This document shows, piece after piece, positions 1 to 5,178 of a stretch of 5,178 nt of DNA. The stretch is taken from contig USGR01000092.1 of assembly GCA_900554165.1 (NCBI GenBank), positions 1 to 5,178 on the forward strand. The letters run 5' to 3'. The notes below the pieces were generated by a model that was given only the letters and a program-made list of their open reading frames with translations, ran no database searches and was not told the origin of the DNA. The position numbers and the translations under genes were made by a program. This DNA is from an uncultured Oscillospiraceae bacterium (lineage in GTDB: Bacteria; Bacillota_A; Clostridia; Oscillospirales; Acutalibacteraceae). How positions within the stretch are numbered: the first letter of the stretch is position 1; each line of letters starts with the position of its first letter.

Positions 1-120
1 GATATAGTTGTAAAAAATATCGGCAAGTTAGATGAATTTTCTGTTATGGCTTTTTGCGCCGTCAAATTGCTCACCGGCAAGACGGACGGACTAAATATTG
101 ATTTAAAATTTTTCCAGTAA
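1..120 (+). CDS. 3' end of an unrecognised protein gene (5' truncated by the window)
   Basis: Frame 1 is open from the first base to a TAA at 118-120, giving the last 39 residues of a protein that begins upstream of the window. The tail reads as a mix of charged and hydrophobic residues (for example VVKNIGKLDEF, then a hydrophobic stretch around VMAFCAVKLLTG, ending NIDLKFFQ). I do not recognise a family from this fragment. The reading frame is plausible because the neighbouring SASP gene lies on the same strand 81 bp further on and no competing long frame covers it. No clear intrinsic terminator separates it from the SASP gene, so read-through into that gene is possible. That this is a real gene end is inference; its function is unknown. 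Confidence 0.5.
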   Translation, partial: DIVVKNIGKLDEFSVMAFCAVKLLTGKTDGLNIDLKFFQ

Positions 121-162
121 TTTACAGTAATAAAAAAGTATATAGAGATAATAATATTACTG
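115..162. repeat. Heptamer CAGTAAT, two direct copies and one inverted copy
   Basis: CAGTAAT occurs at 115-121 and again at 125-131, exactly 10 bp apart, and its reverse complement ATTACTG lies at 156-162. The second copy and the inverted copy form an 8-bp perfect inverted repeat (125-132 with 155-162, 22-nt loop). The set lies just upstream of the SASP ribosome binding site and begins inside the last codons of the preceding gene. Spacings of about one and three helical turns would suit a DNA-binding protein, but the region is AT-rich and chance is a real alternative. No known operator consensus was recognised. Confidence 0.35.
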
Positions 163-201
163 CAAACGCTGAAAAGAATAAAGTAAGGAGTGCAATAAAA
201 C

Positions 202-402
202 ATGGCTAAGAGTTCTAATAATCAGGCTTTAGTACCTGAGGCTCGTGAAGCTCTGAACCGCTTCAAGATGGAAGCTGCTAACGAGGTTGGCGTAAATCTT
301 AAGCAGGGCTACAATGGTGATCTGACCTCTAAGCAGGCCGGTTCAATAGGCGGACAGATGGTTAAAAAGATGATCCAGTCCTATGAAAGCAATATGAGAT
401 AA
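202..402 (+). CDS. Alpha/beta-type small acid-soluble spore protein (SASP)
   Basis: This 66-residue protein belongs to the alpha/beta SASP family, which coats DNA in the dormant spore core, protects it from UV and chemical damage, and is degraded at germination to feed outgrowth. The germination protease (GPR) recognition region is visible as KMEAANEVGV (residues 22-31), with the expected cut after Glu24. The second conserved block, SKQAGSIGGQMVKKMI (about 43-58), is the DNA-binding C-terminal motif of the clostridial form. Length is normal for the family. The ATG at 202 is preceded by TAAGGAG at 184-190, 11 nt upstream. Ala codons are almost all GCT (6 of 7), unlike the mixed Ala codons of recJ, which fits high expression. 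It appears monocistronic, with a strong terminator directly after it. Family expression is normally by the forespore sigma factor SigG, but I could not find a convincing SigG promoter. Which numbered ssp gene it corresponds to cannot be told. Confidence 0.96.
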   Translation: MAKSSNNQALVPEAREALNRFKMEAANEVGVNLKQGYNGDLTSKQAGSIGGQMVKKMIQSYESNMR

Positions 403-417
403 GACCTGTATTTCAGG

Positions 418-450
418 AACGCCCCGCAAAAACGGGGCGTTATTTTTATC
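418..450 (+). terminator. Rho-independent terminator of the SASP gene
   Basis: A perfect 9-bp stem, AACGCCCCG (418-426) with CGGGGCGTT (433-441), encloses a CAAAAA loop and is followed by ATTTTTAT (442-449). It begins 15 bp after the SASP stop codon. A tiny extra inverted repeat, CCTG/CAGG (405-408 and 414-417), abuts it. The poly-T tract on one side only gives it plus-strand direction. Confidence 0.93.
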
Positions 451-474
451 TTAAAAAATTAAAATCTTAGTGTA

Positions 475-502
475 TTGCTTAATATTCTATTAGGAGTATA
501 AA
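475..502 (+). promoter_or_regulatory. Weak sigma-A-like promoter candidate upstream of the DUF378 gene
   Basis: TTGCTT (475-480) and TATAAA (497-502) are separated by 16 bp, in the right direction to transcribe the gene at 665. This would leave a leader of about 155 nt with no recognised riboswitch or attenuator. The rest of 451-664 is AT-rich, and I see no gene, tRNA or repeat in it. In such AT-rich DNA a chance match is likely, so this is only a candidate. Confidence 0.3.
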
Positions 503-664
503 AACTAACTTAAAGGATGTAAATATACAGAACAAAAAAGAGAAAATATATTGCCACATATTGAGATGTTAAAAAAAGAATAATTTATGAATTAATGAGC
601 AAAATATATCAGAAGCAATGAGAGTATAGCTTCATTGACAAAGCGTTAAAAGGAGTTGAAATAA

Positions 665-880
665 ATGCTTGATAGGATATCGCTTGTTCTCGTTATAATA
701 GGCGCCCTTAACTGGGGTAGCATAGGCCTTTTCCAGTTTGATATTGTCGGATGGCTGTTCGGCGGGCAGGGCGCTATAGTCAGCAGGATTATATACACAT
801 TAGTTGCTTTGGCAGGTGTATGGTGTATATCGTTGCTTTTCCGTCAACGAGAAGATATTGTAGAACGAGTGGAAAAATAA
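665..880 (+). CDS. DUF378 family small membrane protein (YuzA-like)
   Basis: The 71-residue product matches the DUF378 pattern: an N-terminal LDRISLVLVIIGALNWGSIG block (residues 2-21), then LFQFDIVGWLFG, then SRIIYTLVALAGVW (40-53), and a short charged tail (RQREDIVERVEK, 60-71). Two membrane segments are predicted by eye at about residues 5-24 and 38-59, so it should sit in the cytoplasmic membrane with a small loop between them. Length is typical of the family. The biochemical function of DUF378 proteins is not established. The start is set by AAGGAG at 650-655, 9 nt before the ATG. The gene stands alone between the SASP terminator and a hairpin at 892-924, and converges on the minus-strand gene beyond it. 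The family assignment is firm; nothing in the context explains its role. Confidence 0.9.
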   Translation: MLDRISLVLVIIGALNWGSIGLFQFDIVGWLFGGQGAIVSRIIYTLVALAGVWCISLLFRQREDIVERVEK

Positions 881-891
881 CAAAGCATAAT

Positions 892-924
892 CAAAATGAG
901 CGGGATAGTCTCCCGCTCATTTTG
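892..924. terminator. Hairpin terminator between convergent genes, possibly bidirectional
   Basis: A perfect 14-bp stem (CAAAATGAGCGGGA at 892-905 with its complement at 911-924) has a 5-nt TAGTC loop. The stem is GC-rich near the loop and has an A-run on one arm and a T-run on the other, so either transcript would end in a short U tract (TTTTG). It starts 11 bp after the DUF378 stop. It is 77 bp beyond the stop of the minus-strand gene, which has no better terminator of its own, so it may serve both. The U tract is short, so efficiency is uncertain. Confidence 0.8.
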
Positions 925-1001
925 CTATAGATTAAAAGCATTAATTTCTATAATTAAAATTGCTCAGATAACAATTTCCTAATAAAATGTATGTGTACTA
1001 T

Positions 1002-1448
1002 TTATATAGTAAGCCCATAAGTCGTTGAATAAACTTCGTTTGGATAAGCAGCGACCAATATAATAAATAATATCAAGAAAAAAGCGAATAAAGCGACTGA
1101 AAGAACTATGCCGATTATTCCCATAATTTTACCGCTTTTAGTGCGGCTGTTAGCGCACATAAATTTTTTGGCTCTATTTGCCTCAGCAATGGCGAGTATG
1201 CCGAAAACGATTGATATTGTAGGTGTTAAACACAAAGCAAACGCCGAAAATATAAGCGCAAGCAAGCCAAAAGTAAAGGCGTTGCTTCCCGGATATTTGC
1301 CGCTGCTGTAATTATTATAGCCATAAGGATAATAATATTGCTGATTATATGTATTATATTGATTATTTACGCCGTACTGACCGCCGTTTTGATTTATATT
1401 GCCGTATTGGTTTTGACCATTATAACGACCGTTGTAATTATCGTTCAA
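1002..1448 (-). CDS. DUF4190-like membrane protein with Asn/Gln/Tyr/Gly-rich N-terminus
   Basis: The 148-residue product has two parts. Residues 1-47 are low complexity: by my count 40 of 47 are Asn, Gln, Tyr or Gly, ending in a Tyr-rich stretch (QQYYYPYGY, 36-44). From about residue 55 it becomes a membrane domain: hydrophobic segments at about 57-74 and 76-90, then a polar basic link (NRAKKFMCANSRTKSGK), then a long helix at about 108-134 opening with GKIMGIIGIVLS. The segment-link-GK.xGIIGI layout resembles DUF4190 proteins, whose function is unknown and which often carry disordered N-terminal tails. The start is TTG at 1448-1446: no ATG exists in frame upstream before a stop, the only other Met is residue 97, and GGGGG lies 9 nt upstream. 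The gene is single, divergent from recJ and convergent with the DUF378 gene. A stress or envelope role is only a guess. The coding assignment is firm, the family assignment moderate. Confidence 0.82.
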   Translation of the reverse strand: MNDNYNGRYNGQNQYGNINQNGGQYGVNNQYNTYNQQYYYPYGYNNYSSGKYPGSNAFTFGLLALIFSAFALCLTPTISIVFGILAIAEANRAKKFMCANSRTKSGKIMGIIGIVLSVALFAFFLILFIILVAAYPNEVYSTTYGLTI

Positions 1449-1457
1449 GTTGGTTAA

Positions 1458-1462
1458 CCCCC
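1458..1462 (-). promoter_or_regulatory. Atypical ribosome binding site deciding a TTG start
   Basis: On the minus strand GGGGG lies 9 nt before the TTG at 1448. It can pair with the CCUCC core of 16S rRNA through one G-U wobble, so it is a usable but not ideal Shine-Dalgarno sequence. It sits inside ATGGGGGTT, whose ATG (1464-1462) opens a separate 8-codon frame that stops at 1438. Confidence 0.55.
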
Positions 1463-1485
1463 ATTAATTTGACAATTATTTTATA

Positions 1486-1514
1486 ATAATATCATTTTTG
1501 CATATCTTTATCAA
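1486..1514 (-). promoter_or_regulatory. Sigma-A-type extended -10 promoter for the DUF4190-like gene
   Basis: On the minus strand TTGATA (1514-1509) is followed after exactly 17 bp by TATTAT (1491-1486), with TGA directly before the -10, giving an extended -10 element. Transcription would begin near 1479 and leave a leader of about 30 nt before the TTG start. Spacing and placement are those of a housekeeping promoter. Confidence 0.7.
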
Positions 1515-1629
1515 CAAATTTTAACAGATATTTTTTATGATATTAAGCTTTTGGCTTTCATTGCGAAGCATTTAATTTTTAAAATTGGATGTCCCAAAAA
1601 TAAAGGTGATTGGCAGTTAATCTATTGTC

Positions 1630-1658
1630 TTGAATAAGGAATAAATTAGTGTTAAAAT
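1630..1658 (+). promoter_or_regulatory. Sigma-A-type extended -10 promoter for recJ-rel
   Basis: TTGAAT (1630-1635) and TAAAAT (1653-1658) are 17 bp apart, and TGT directly precedes the -10, so this is an extended -10 promoter. A start near 1665 would leave a short leader of about 20 nt containing the AGAGGAG ribosome binding site (1672-1678), 7 nt before the recJ ATG. No operator overlapping it was recognised. Confidence 0.7.
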
Positions 1659-1685
1659 ATTTAATTAGAGTAGAGGAGTGGTGTT

Positions 1686-3749
1686 ATGGCCCGCAAAAGA
1701 TGGAATATAGCAGCTACAGATAAGCAGCAGGCGCTGCAGCTCGCTGAAAGCTGCGGGATAGATCCATTTATTGCCATAATACTAATGGCGCGGGGCTGCA
1801 GCACACCGGATGCTGTAAAGAACTTTTTTGCCGGCAGCGAATGTCTTGCCTCTCCGTTTGAGCTCAAAGATATGGACCGCGCTGTTTCGAGAATACAGCG
1901 CGCAATTGATGAATTTGAAAAAATAAGTATTTACGGCGACTATGACGCCGACGGCATAACATCCACGGCGCTGCTGTATTCCTATTTAACAAGTGTTGGC
2001 GCCGATGTATCATATTATATTCCCGAGAGGGAAGAGGGGTATGGCCTAAGCAGAGACGCAATAGATAAAATTAAGGAGCAGGGCACTTCTTTAATAATAA
2101 CGGTGGATAATGGAATAGTTGCTGCCGATGAAATAGCATATGCAAATGGACTTGGGATAGAAACGGTCGTCACCGACCATCATTTGCCGGGTGAAGTATT
2201 GCCACCGGCAAAAGCGGTTGTGGATGCACACCGCAGTGACTGTACATCGCATTTTAAGGGGCTCGCCGGGGTTGGAGTGGCATACAAGCTTGTCTGTGCT
2301 ATTGAAGGCTGCGGTTGCGACGAGCTGCTGGACGAATATGCCGATTTAGTGGCAATAGGCACAATAGCCGACGTAATGCCGCTGTATGACGAGAACAGAG
2401 TGTTTGTGAAAGCCGGAATAAATCTTATTCAAAACGCGCCGCGCATGGGTGTAGCCGCCCTGCTGCCGGCGGCGGGAATAAAGGCGTCGGATATAGACTC
2501 AGAAAACATATCATATTACATAGCGCCGCGCATAAACGCCGCCAGCCGAATGGGAAAGGCGTCGCGGGCGGTAAGTCTGCTGCTCTCTGAAGCAGAAGAC
2601 GAGGCAATGCAGCTGGCTGAGGAATTATGCAGCGATAATACCAATCGCAAACGCTTTGAGCAGGAAGTATCCGCTGAGGCAATAAGGCAGATAGAAGAAA
2701 AAAAGCTGTACACAGACAGAATTATAGTGGTGTCCGGCAATGGCTGGCCGCACGGAGTAGTAGGAATAGCCGCCTCGCGTATTATGGAAAAATATGGTAG
2801 GCCGGCTGTAATATTTTCTGTTGAGAATGGTGAGGCGGTCGGTTCCGGCCGCAGCATGAAAGGTTTTAATCTGCACCAATGCATATCAAGCTGCGGAGAT
2901 TTGCTGCTTAAATTCGGCGGGCACGAGCTTGCCGCCGGCGTTACTATAAAAGAGGATGATATAGACGAGTTTAGACGCAGAGTAAACGAATATGCCAAAA
3001 ATAATTCAAAAATAATGCCGTTTGCCTGCATAGATATAGACTGTAAGCTTAATCCCGCCGGCGTCGGCCTTGAAACGGTAGAGGCGATGAAGCCGCTGGA
3101 ACCGTTCGGAAGCTCGAACAAACGCCCAATTTTCGGATTTTTTGACGTTAAACTTGAAAGGATTACGCCATCGTCCGACAAAAAGCATTTAAGGCTTACG
3201 TTTTCGAGAGGAAGCACTTCATTTAGCCTTATGAAGTTTTCGACAACCGCAGATGAGTTTAAATTTCTTCCCGGCGACAGGCTGGACTTGGCCGTTACGC
3301 TTGCAGAAAATTTATATAACGGCAATAGATATTTAAGAATAAATCTTGTAGATATGCGTCCTGCAGGGATTGATTATGATGAATATCTGCGTCAAATAAG
3401 AGTGTATGAGTGCTTAAACCGCGGTGAGGATGACATTGATATAAGCGCCAGCTGTATACCTGACAGGGACACACTGGCGAGCATATATCGTTACATAAGG
3501 TCAAACGGCGAAATTTGCTGCGACGACGACAGCATATCTTTACGGCTCGGCATGGCGGAGAGCTACTGTAAAGTGATGCTTGCGCTGGACATAATGAGCG
3601 AATTGGGATTAATAGAGGTCAGCCGAGTAAATGGGCTTATTAAGGCAAATATTATTAATATAAACGGCAAGGTAAATATAGACGAATCTGTTCTTATGAA
3701 AAGAGTAAAGGCGATTAATGAAGCAAAGGAGAAGCAGGCCGCCGTATGA
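1686..3749 (+). CDS. recJ: Single-stranded-DNA-specific exonuclease RecJ
   Basis: RecJ degrades single-stranded DNA 5' to 3' in the cytoplasm, acting in RecF-pathway recombination, base-excision and mismatch repair. The 687-residue product shows the DHH phosphoesterase motifs in order: DYDADG (85-90), TVDNG (139-143), TDHH (163-166) and GTIADV (225-230). These supply the Asp and His ligands for the catalytic metal ions. RINAASRMG (282-290) follows, then the DHHA1 domain with HGVVGIAASR (356-365), GSGRS (386-390) and GGHELAAG (411-418). An OB-like DNA-binding domain spans about 468-558, opening with LEPFG. A further tail of about 128 residues contains a likely winged-helix segment (IYRYIRSNGEI, then LALDIMSELGLIEVS), similar in style to the C-terminal domain of Firmicute RecJ. 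It is longer than E. coli RecJ (577) and shorter than the B. subtilis protein (about 786). All catalytic residues seem intact. Start ATG has AGAGGAG 7 nt upstream. The stop TGA overlaps the rel start, so the two are cotranscribed and probably translationally coupled. Confidence 0.97.
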   Translation: MARKRWNIAATDKQQALQLAESCGIDPFIAIILMARGCSTPDAVKNFFAGSECLASPFELKDMDRAVSRIQRAIDEFEKISIYGDYDADGITSTALLYSYLTSVGADVSYYIPEREEGYGLSRDAIDKIKEQGTSLIITVDNGIVAADEIAYANGLGIETVVTDHHLPGEVLPPAKAVVDAHRSDCTSHFKGLAGVGVAYKLVCAIEGCGCDELLDEYADLVAIGTIADVMPLYDENRVFVKAGINLIQNAPRMGVAALLPAAGIKASDIDSENISYYIAPRINAASRMGKASRAVSLLLSEAEDEAMQLAEELCSDNTNRKRFEQEVSAEAIRQIEEKKLYTDRIIVVSGNGWPHGVVGIAASRIMEKYGRPAVIFSVENGEAVGSGRSMKGFNLHQCISSCGDLLLKFGGHELAAGVTIKEDDIDEFRRRVNEYAKNNSKIMPFACIDIDCKLNPAGVGLETVEAMKPLEPFGSSNKRPIFGFFDVKLERITPSSDKKHLRLTFSRGSTSFSLMKFSTTADEFKFLPGDRLDLAVTLAENLYNGNRYLRINLVDMRPAGIDYDEYLRQIRVYECLNRGEDDIDISASCIPDRDTLASIYRYIRSNGEICCDDDSISLRLGMAESYCKVMLALDIMSELGLIEVSRVNGLIKANIININGKVNIDESVLMKRVKAINEAKEKQAAV

Positions 3750-5178
3750 GCGAAAATGTATCTAGAAAGGAAAAGTACGAAAATTTCATAAAAATGATAA
3801 AGGACAGCGGCGTAAACTACGACATAGACAAAATCAGCCGTGCCTATAAGCTGTGCGAGCAGGCGCATGAGGGACAATTCCGTTCATCGGGCGAGCCGTT
3901 TTTTTATCATCCGGTGGCGGTTGCTACTATTTTGTTTGAGCTTGGCATGGACAGCGACACGCTTTCGGCGGCGCTACTGCACGACGTTGTCGAGGATACC
4001 GACGTAACCATTGAGGAGATAGAAAAGCAGTTTGGCTCAGACGTTGCGATGCTTGTCAACGGCGTCACAAAGGTTACGCAGATAGGTAAGCTCCCGTCGC
4101 GGGAGGAAGAGCAGGCGGAGAACATACGGCGCATGCTGCTGGCAATGTCGGAGGATATACGAGTAATAATAATAAAACTTGCCGACAGGCTGCACAACAT
4201 GCGCACCATAGATTGCCGTCCCCAGAAAAATCAGCTTGACAATTCACTGGAAACGCTGGAGGTTTATGCGCCAATAGCACACCGGCTCGGTATCCGCACA
4301 GTGAAAGAAGAGCTGGAGGATTTAGCCATTAAGCATCTTGACCCAGTGGGATATAAGGAAATAGAGGACTCGCTGCAGTCGGTTAAGGAGTACCGTCAGC
4401 AATTTTTGGAGAAAATCAAGACAAAAATAAAAAATAGGCTTCAGGACATAGTTCCCAACGCCCATATTGAGGGCAGGGTAAAGTCGATACACGGAATATA
4501 TCGCAAGATGTATATGCAAGGCAAGAGCTTTGACGAAATATATGATATATACGCCGTGAGAATTATAGTCGACACACTAAACGACTGTTATAACGTGCTG
4601 GGCATTGTACATGACATATTCCGGCCGCTTCCGGGACGATTTAAGGACTATATATCTACTCCAAAGCCGAATATGTACCAGTCGCTTCATACTACTGTGC
4701 TTGACAGAGAGGGTGTGCCCTTTGAGGTGCAGATACGCACATGGGAAATGCACCGCACAGCCGAGCTCGGTATAGCGGCGCACTGGAAGTACAAAGAGAA
4801 CATAGATAAATCCGACAAAAGGATGGAGGAGCGTCTTGCGTGGATAAGGCAGCTGCTCGACGCACAGAAAGAAAGCGACGACGTTGAAGAGATAGTCCGC
4901 AGTATAAAGACAGATTTAAGCCAGGAGGATGTTTTTGCCATTACTCCAAAGGGCGACGTCATAAATCTGCCGGCCGGCTCGACGGTGATAGATTTTGCAT
5001 ATGCAATACATTCGGCGGTTGGCAACAGCATGATAGGCGCAAAGGTCGACGGCAGGATAGTTCCGCTTAACCATGTGGTGCAGACGGGCGACGTCATAGA
5101 AATAATCACCACTTCGGCGCCGGGCCACGGCCCCAGCCGCGACTGGCTTAAGATGGTAAAGTCAAGTGAAGCCCGCAG
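3746..5178 (+). CDS. relA: Bifunctional (p)ppGpp synthetase/hydrolase, RelA/SpoT family (3' truncated by window)
   Basis: The enzyme makes and hydrolyses the alarmone (p)ppGpp, controlling the stringent response. The window holds the first 477 residues with no frameshift; full-length family members are about 720-750. The N-terminal HD hydrolase domain has His55 (YHPVAVA), His79-Asp80 (LLHDVVEDT) and Asp147 (LADRLHNMRT), so the Mn-dependent hydrolase site appears intact. The synthetase domain shows GRVKSIHGIYRKM (243-255), Asp267 (YDIYAVRII), and RFKD (298-301), the RxKD form typical of bifunctional enzymes rather than the ExDD form of synthetase-only RelA. YQSLHTTV (311-318) and Glu327 (FEVQIRT) follow. 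A TGS domain spans about 394-455 (DVFAITPKGDVINLP onward), and the regulatory helical region is just beginning at the edge. The start ATG overlaps the recJ stop (ATGA). AAAGGAG at 3725-3731 lies 14 nt upstream, rather far, so translational coupling to recJ probably helps initiation. The name rel is equally suitable. Confidence 0.96.
   Translation, partial: MSENVSRKEKYENFIKMIKDSGVNYDIDKISRAYKLCEQAHEGQFRSSGEPFFYHPVAVATILFELGMDSDTLSAALLHDVVEDTDVTIEEIEKQFGSDVAMLVNGVTKVTQIGKLPSREEEQAENIRRMLLAMSEDIRVIIIKLADRLHNMRTIDCRPQKNQLDNSLETLEVYAPIAHRLGIRTVKEELEDLAIKHLDPVGYKEIEDSLQSVKEYRQQFLEKIKTKIKNRLQDIVPNAHIEGRVKSIHGIYRKMYMQGKSFDEIYDIYAVRIIVDTLNDCYNVLGIVHDIFRPLPGRFKDYISTPKPNMYQSLHTTVLDREGVPFEVQIRTWEMHRTAELGIAAHWKYKENIDKSDKRMEERLAWIRQLLDAQKESDDVEEIVRSIKTDLSQEDVFAITPKGDVINLPAGSTVIDFAYAIHSAVGNSMIGAKVDGRIVPLNHVVQTGDVIEIITTSAPGHGPSRDWLKMVKSSEAR

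Noticed and set aside
121..183. A possible SigG promoter for the SASP gene (GTATA at 138-142 and CATnnTA-like boxes at 147-159)
   Set aside because: No -35/-10 pair with the 17-18 bp spacing could be assembled; the boxes are too common in AT-rich DNA to call.
635..640. A perfect TTGACA -35 hexamer upstream of the DUF378 gene
   Set aside because: A -10 at the proper distance would fall at about 658-663 (GAAATA), between the ribosome binding site and the start codon, so transcription would start after the ATG.
451..664. A riboswitch or small RNA in the AT-rich leader before the DUF378 gene
   Set aside because: No stable GC-containing stems, no terminator and no known aptamer motif are visible.
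996..1011. A TACTAT/ATAGTA palindrome at the end of the minus-strand gene as its terminator
   Set aside because: It is only 6 bp of A/T-rich stem, overlaps the stop codon region and lacks a following T tract.
1108..1311. A plus-strand 67-codon frame with an apparent hydrophobic product
   Set aside because: It is the complement of the membrane-domain coding region of the DUF4190-like gene; its hydrophobicity comes from that, and no ribosome binding site precedes it.
2516..3325. A 269-codon open frame on the minus strand inside recJ
   Set aside because: It is antisense to a fully conserved recJ frame, its translation is Ser/Leu-rich without recognisable domains, and it looks like a codon-bias shadow.
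4687..5112. A 141-codon minus-strand frame inside rel, and the similar one at 3907-4209
   Set aside because: Both are antisense to conserved HD, synthetase and TGS coding sequence and show no family features.

Overview
The window looks like the chromosome of an endospore-forming Clostridia-type Bacillota. It carries an alpha/beta-type small acid-soluble spore protein (SASP) gene, a DUF378 membrane protein, a DUF4190-like membrane protein, and RecJ and Rel proteins of Gram-positive type. Intergenic DNA is AT-rich while the two long genes are of moderate GC. Isoleucine is encoded mostly by ATA (35 of 46 Ile codons in the visible part of rel). No rRNA, tRNA, transposase, phage gene, CRISPR array or toxin-antitoxin pair is visible.

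Layout: (1) 1-120 is the 3' end of an unrecognised plus-strand gene. (2) 202-402 is the SASP gene, closed by a clear intrinsic terminator at 418-450. (3) 451-664 is AT-rich DNA with one weak promoter candidate and no recognised structured RNA. (4) 665-880 is a 71-residue DUF378 membrane protein. (5) 892-924 is a 14-bp hairpin between converging genes. (6) 1002-1448, minus strand, encodes a 148-residue DUF4190-like membrane protein with an Asn/Gln/Tyr/Gly-rich N-terminus and a TTG start. (7) 1449-1685 is a divergent intergenic region with a good sigma-A-type promoter pointing each way. (8) 1686-3749 is recJ, and rel (relA/spoT family) begins at 3746 with a 4-bp ATGA overlap and runs off the window end.

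The recJ-rel pair forms the start of a translationally coupled housekeeping operon joining single-stranded-DNA processing to (p)ppGpp alarmone metabolism. In Bacillus subtilis and many relatives apt (adenine phosphoribosyltransferase) lies between these two genes; here it is absent from that position. The left half holds short, separately transcribed genes, one for spore DNA protection and two for small membrane proteins of unknown function.

I see no strong evidence of a new biological system. The points most worth a second look are the missing apt, the low-complexity N-terminal region of the DUF4190-like protein, and a repeated heptamer upstream of the SASP gene.
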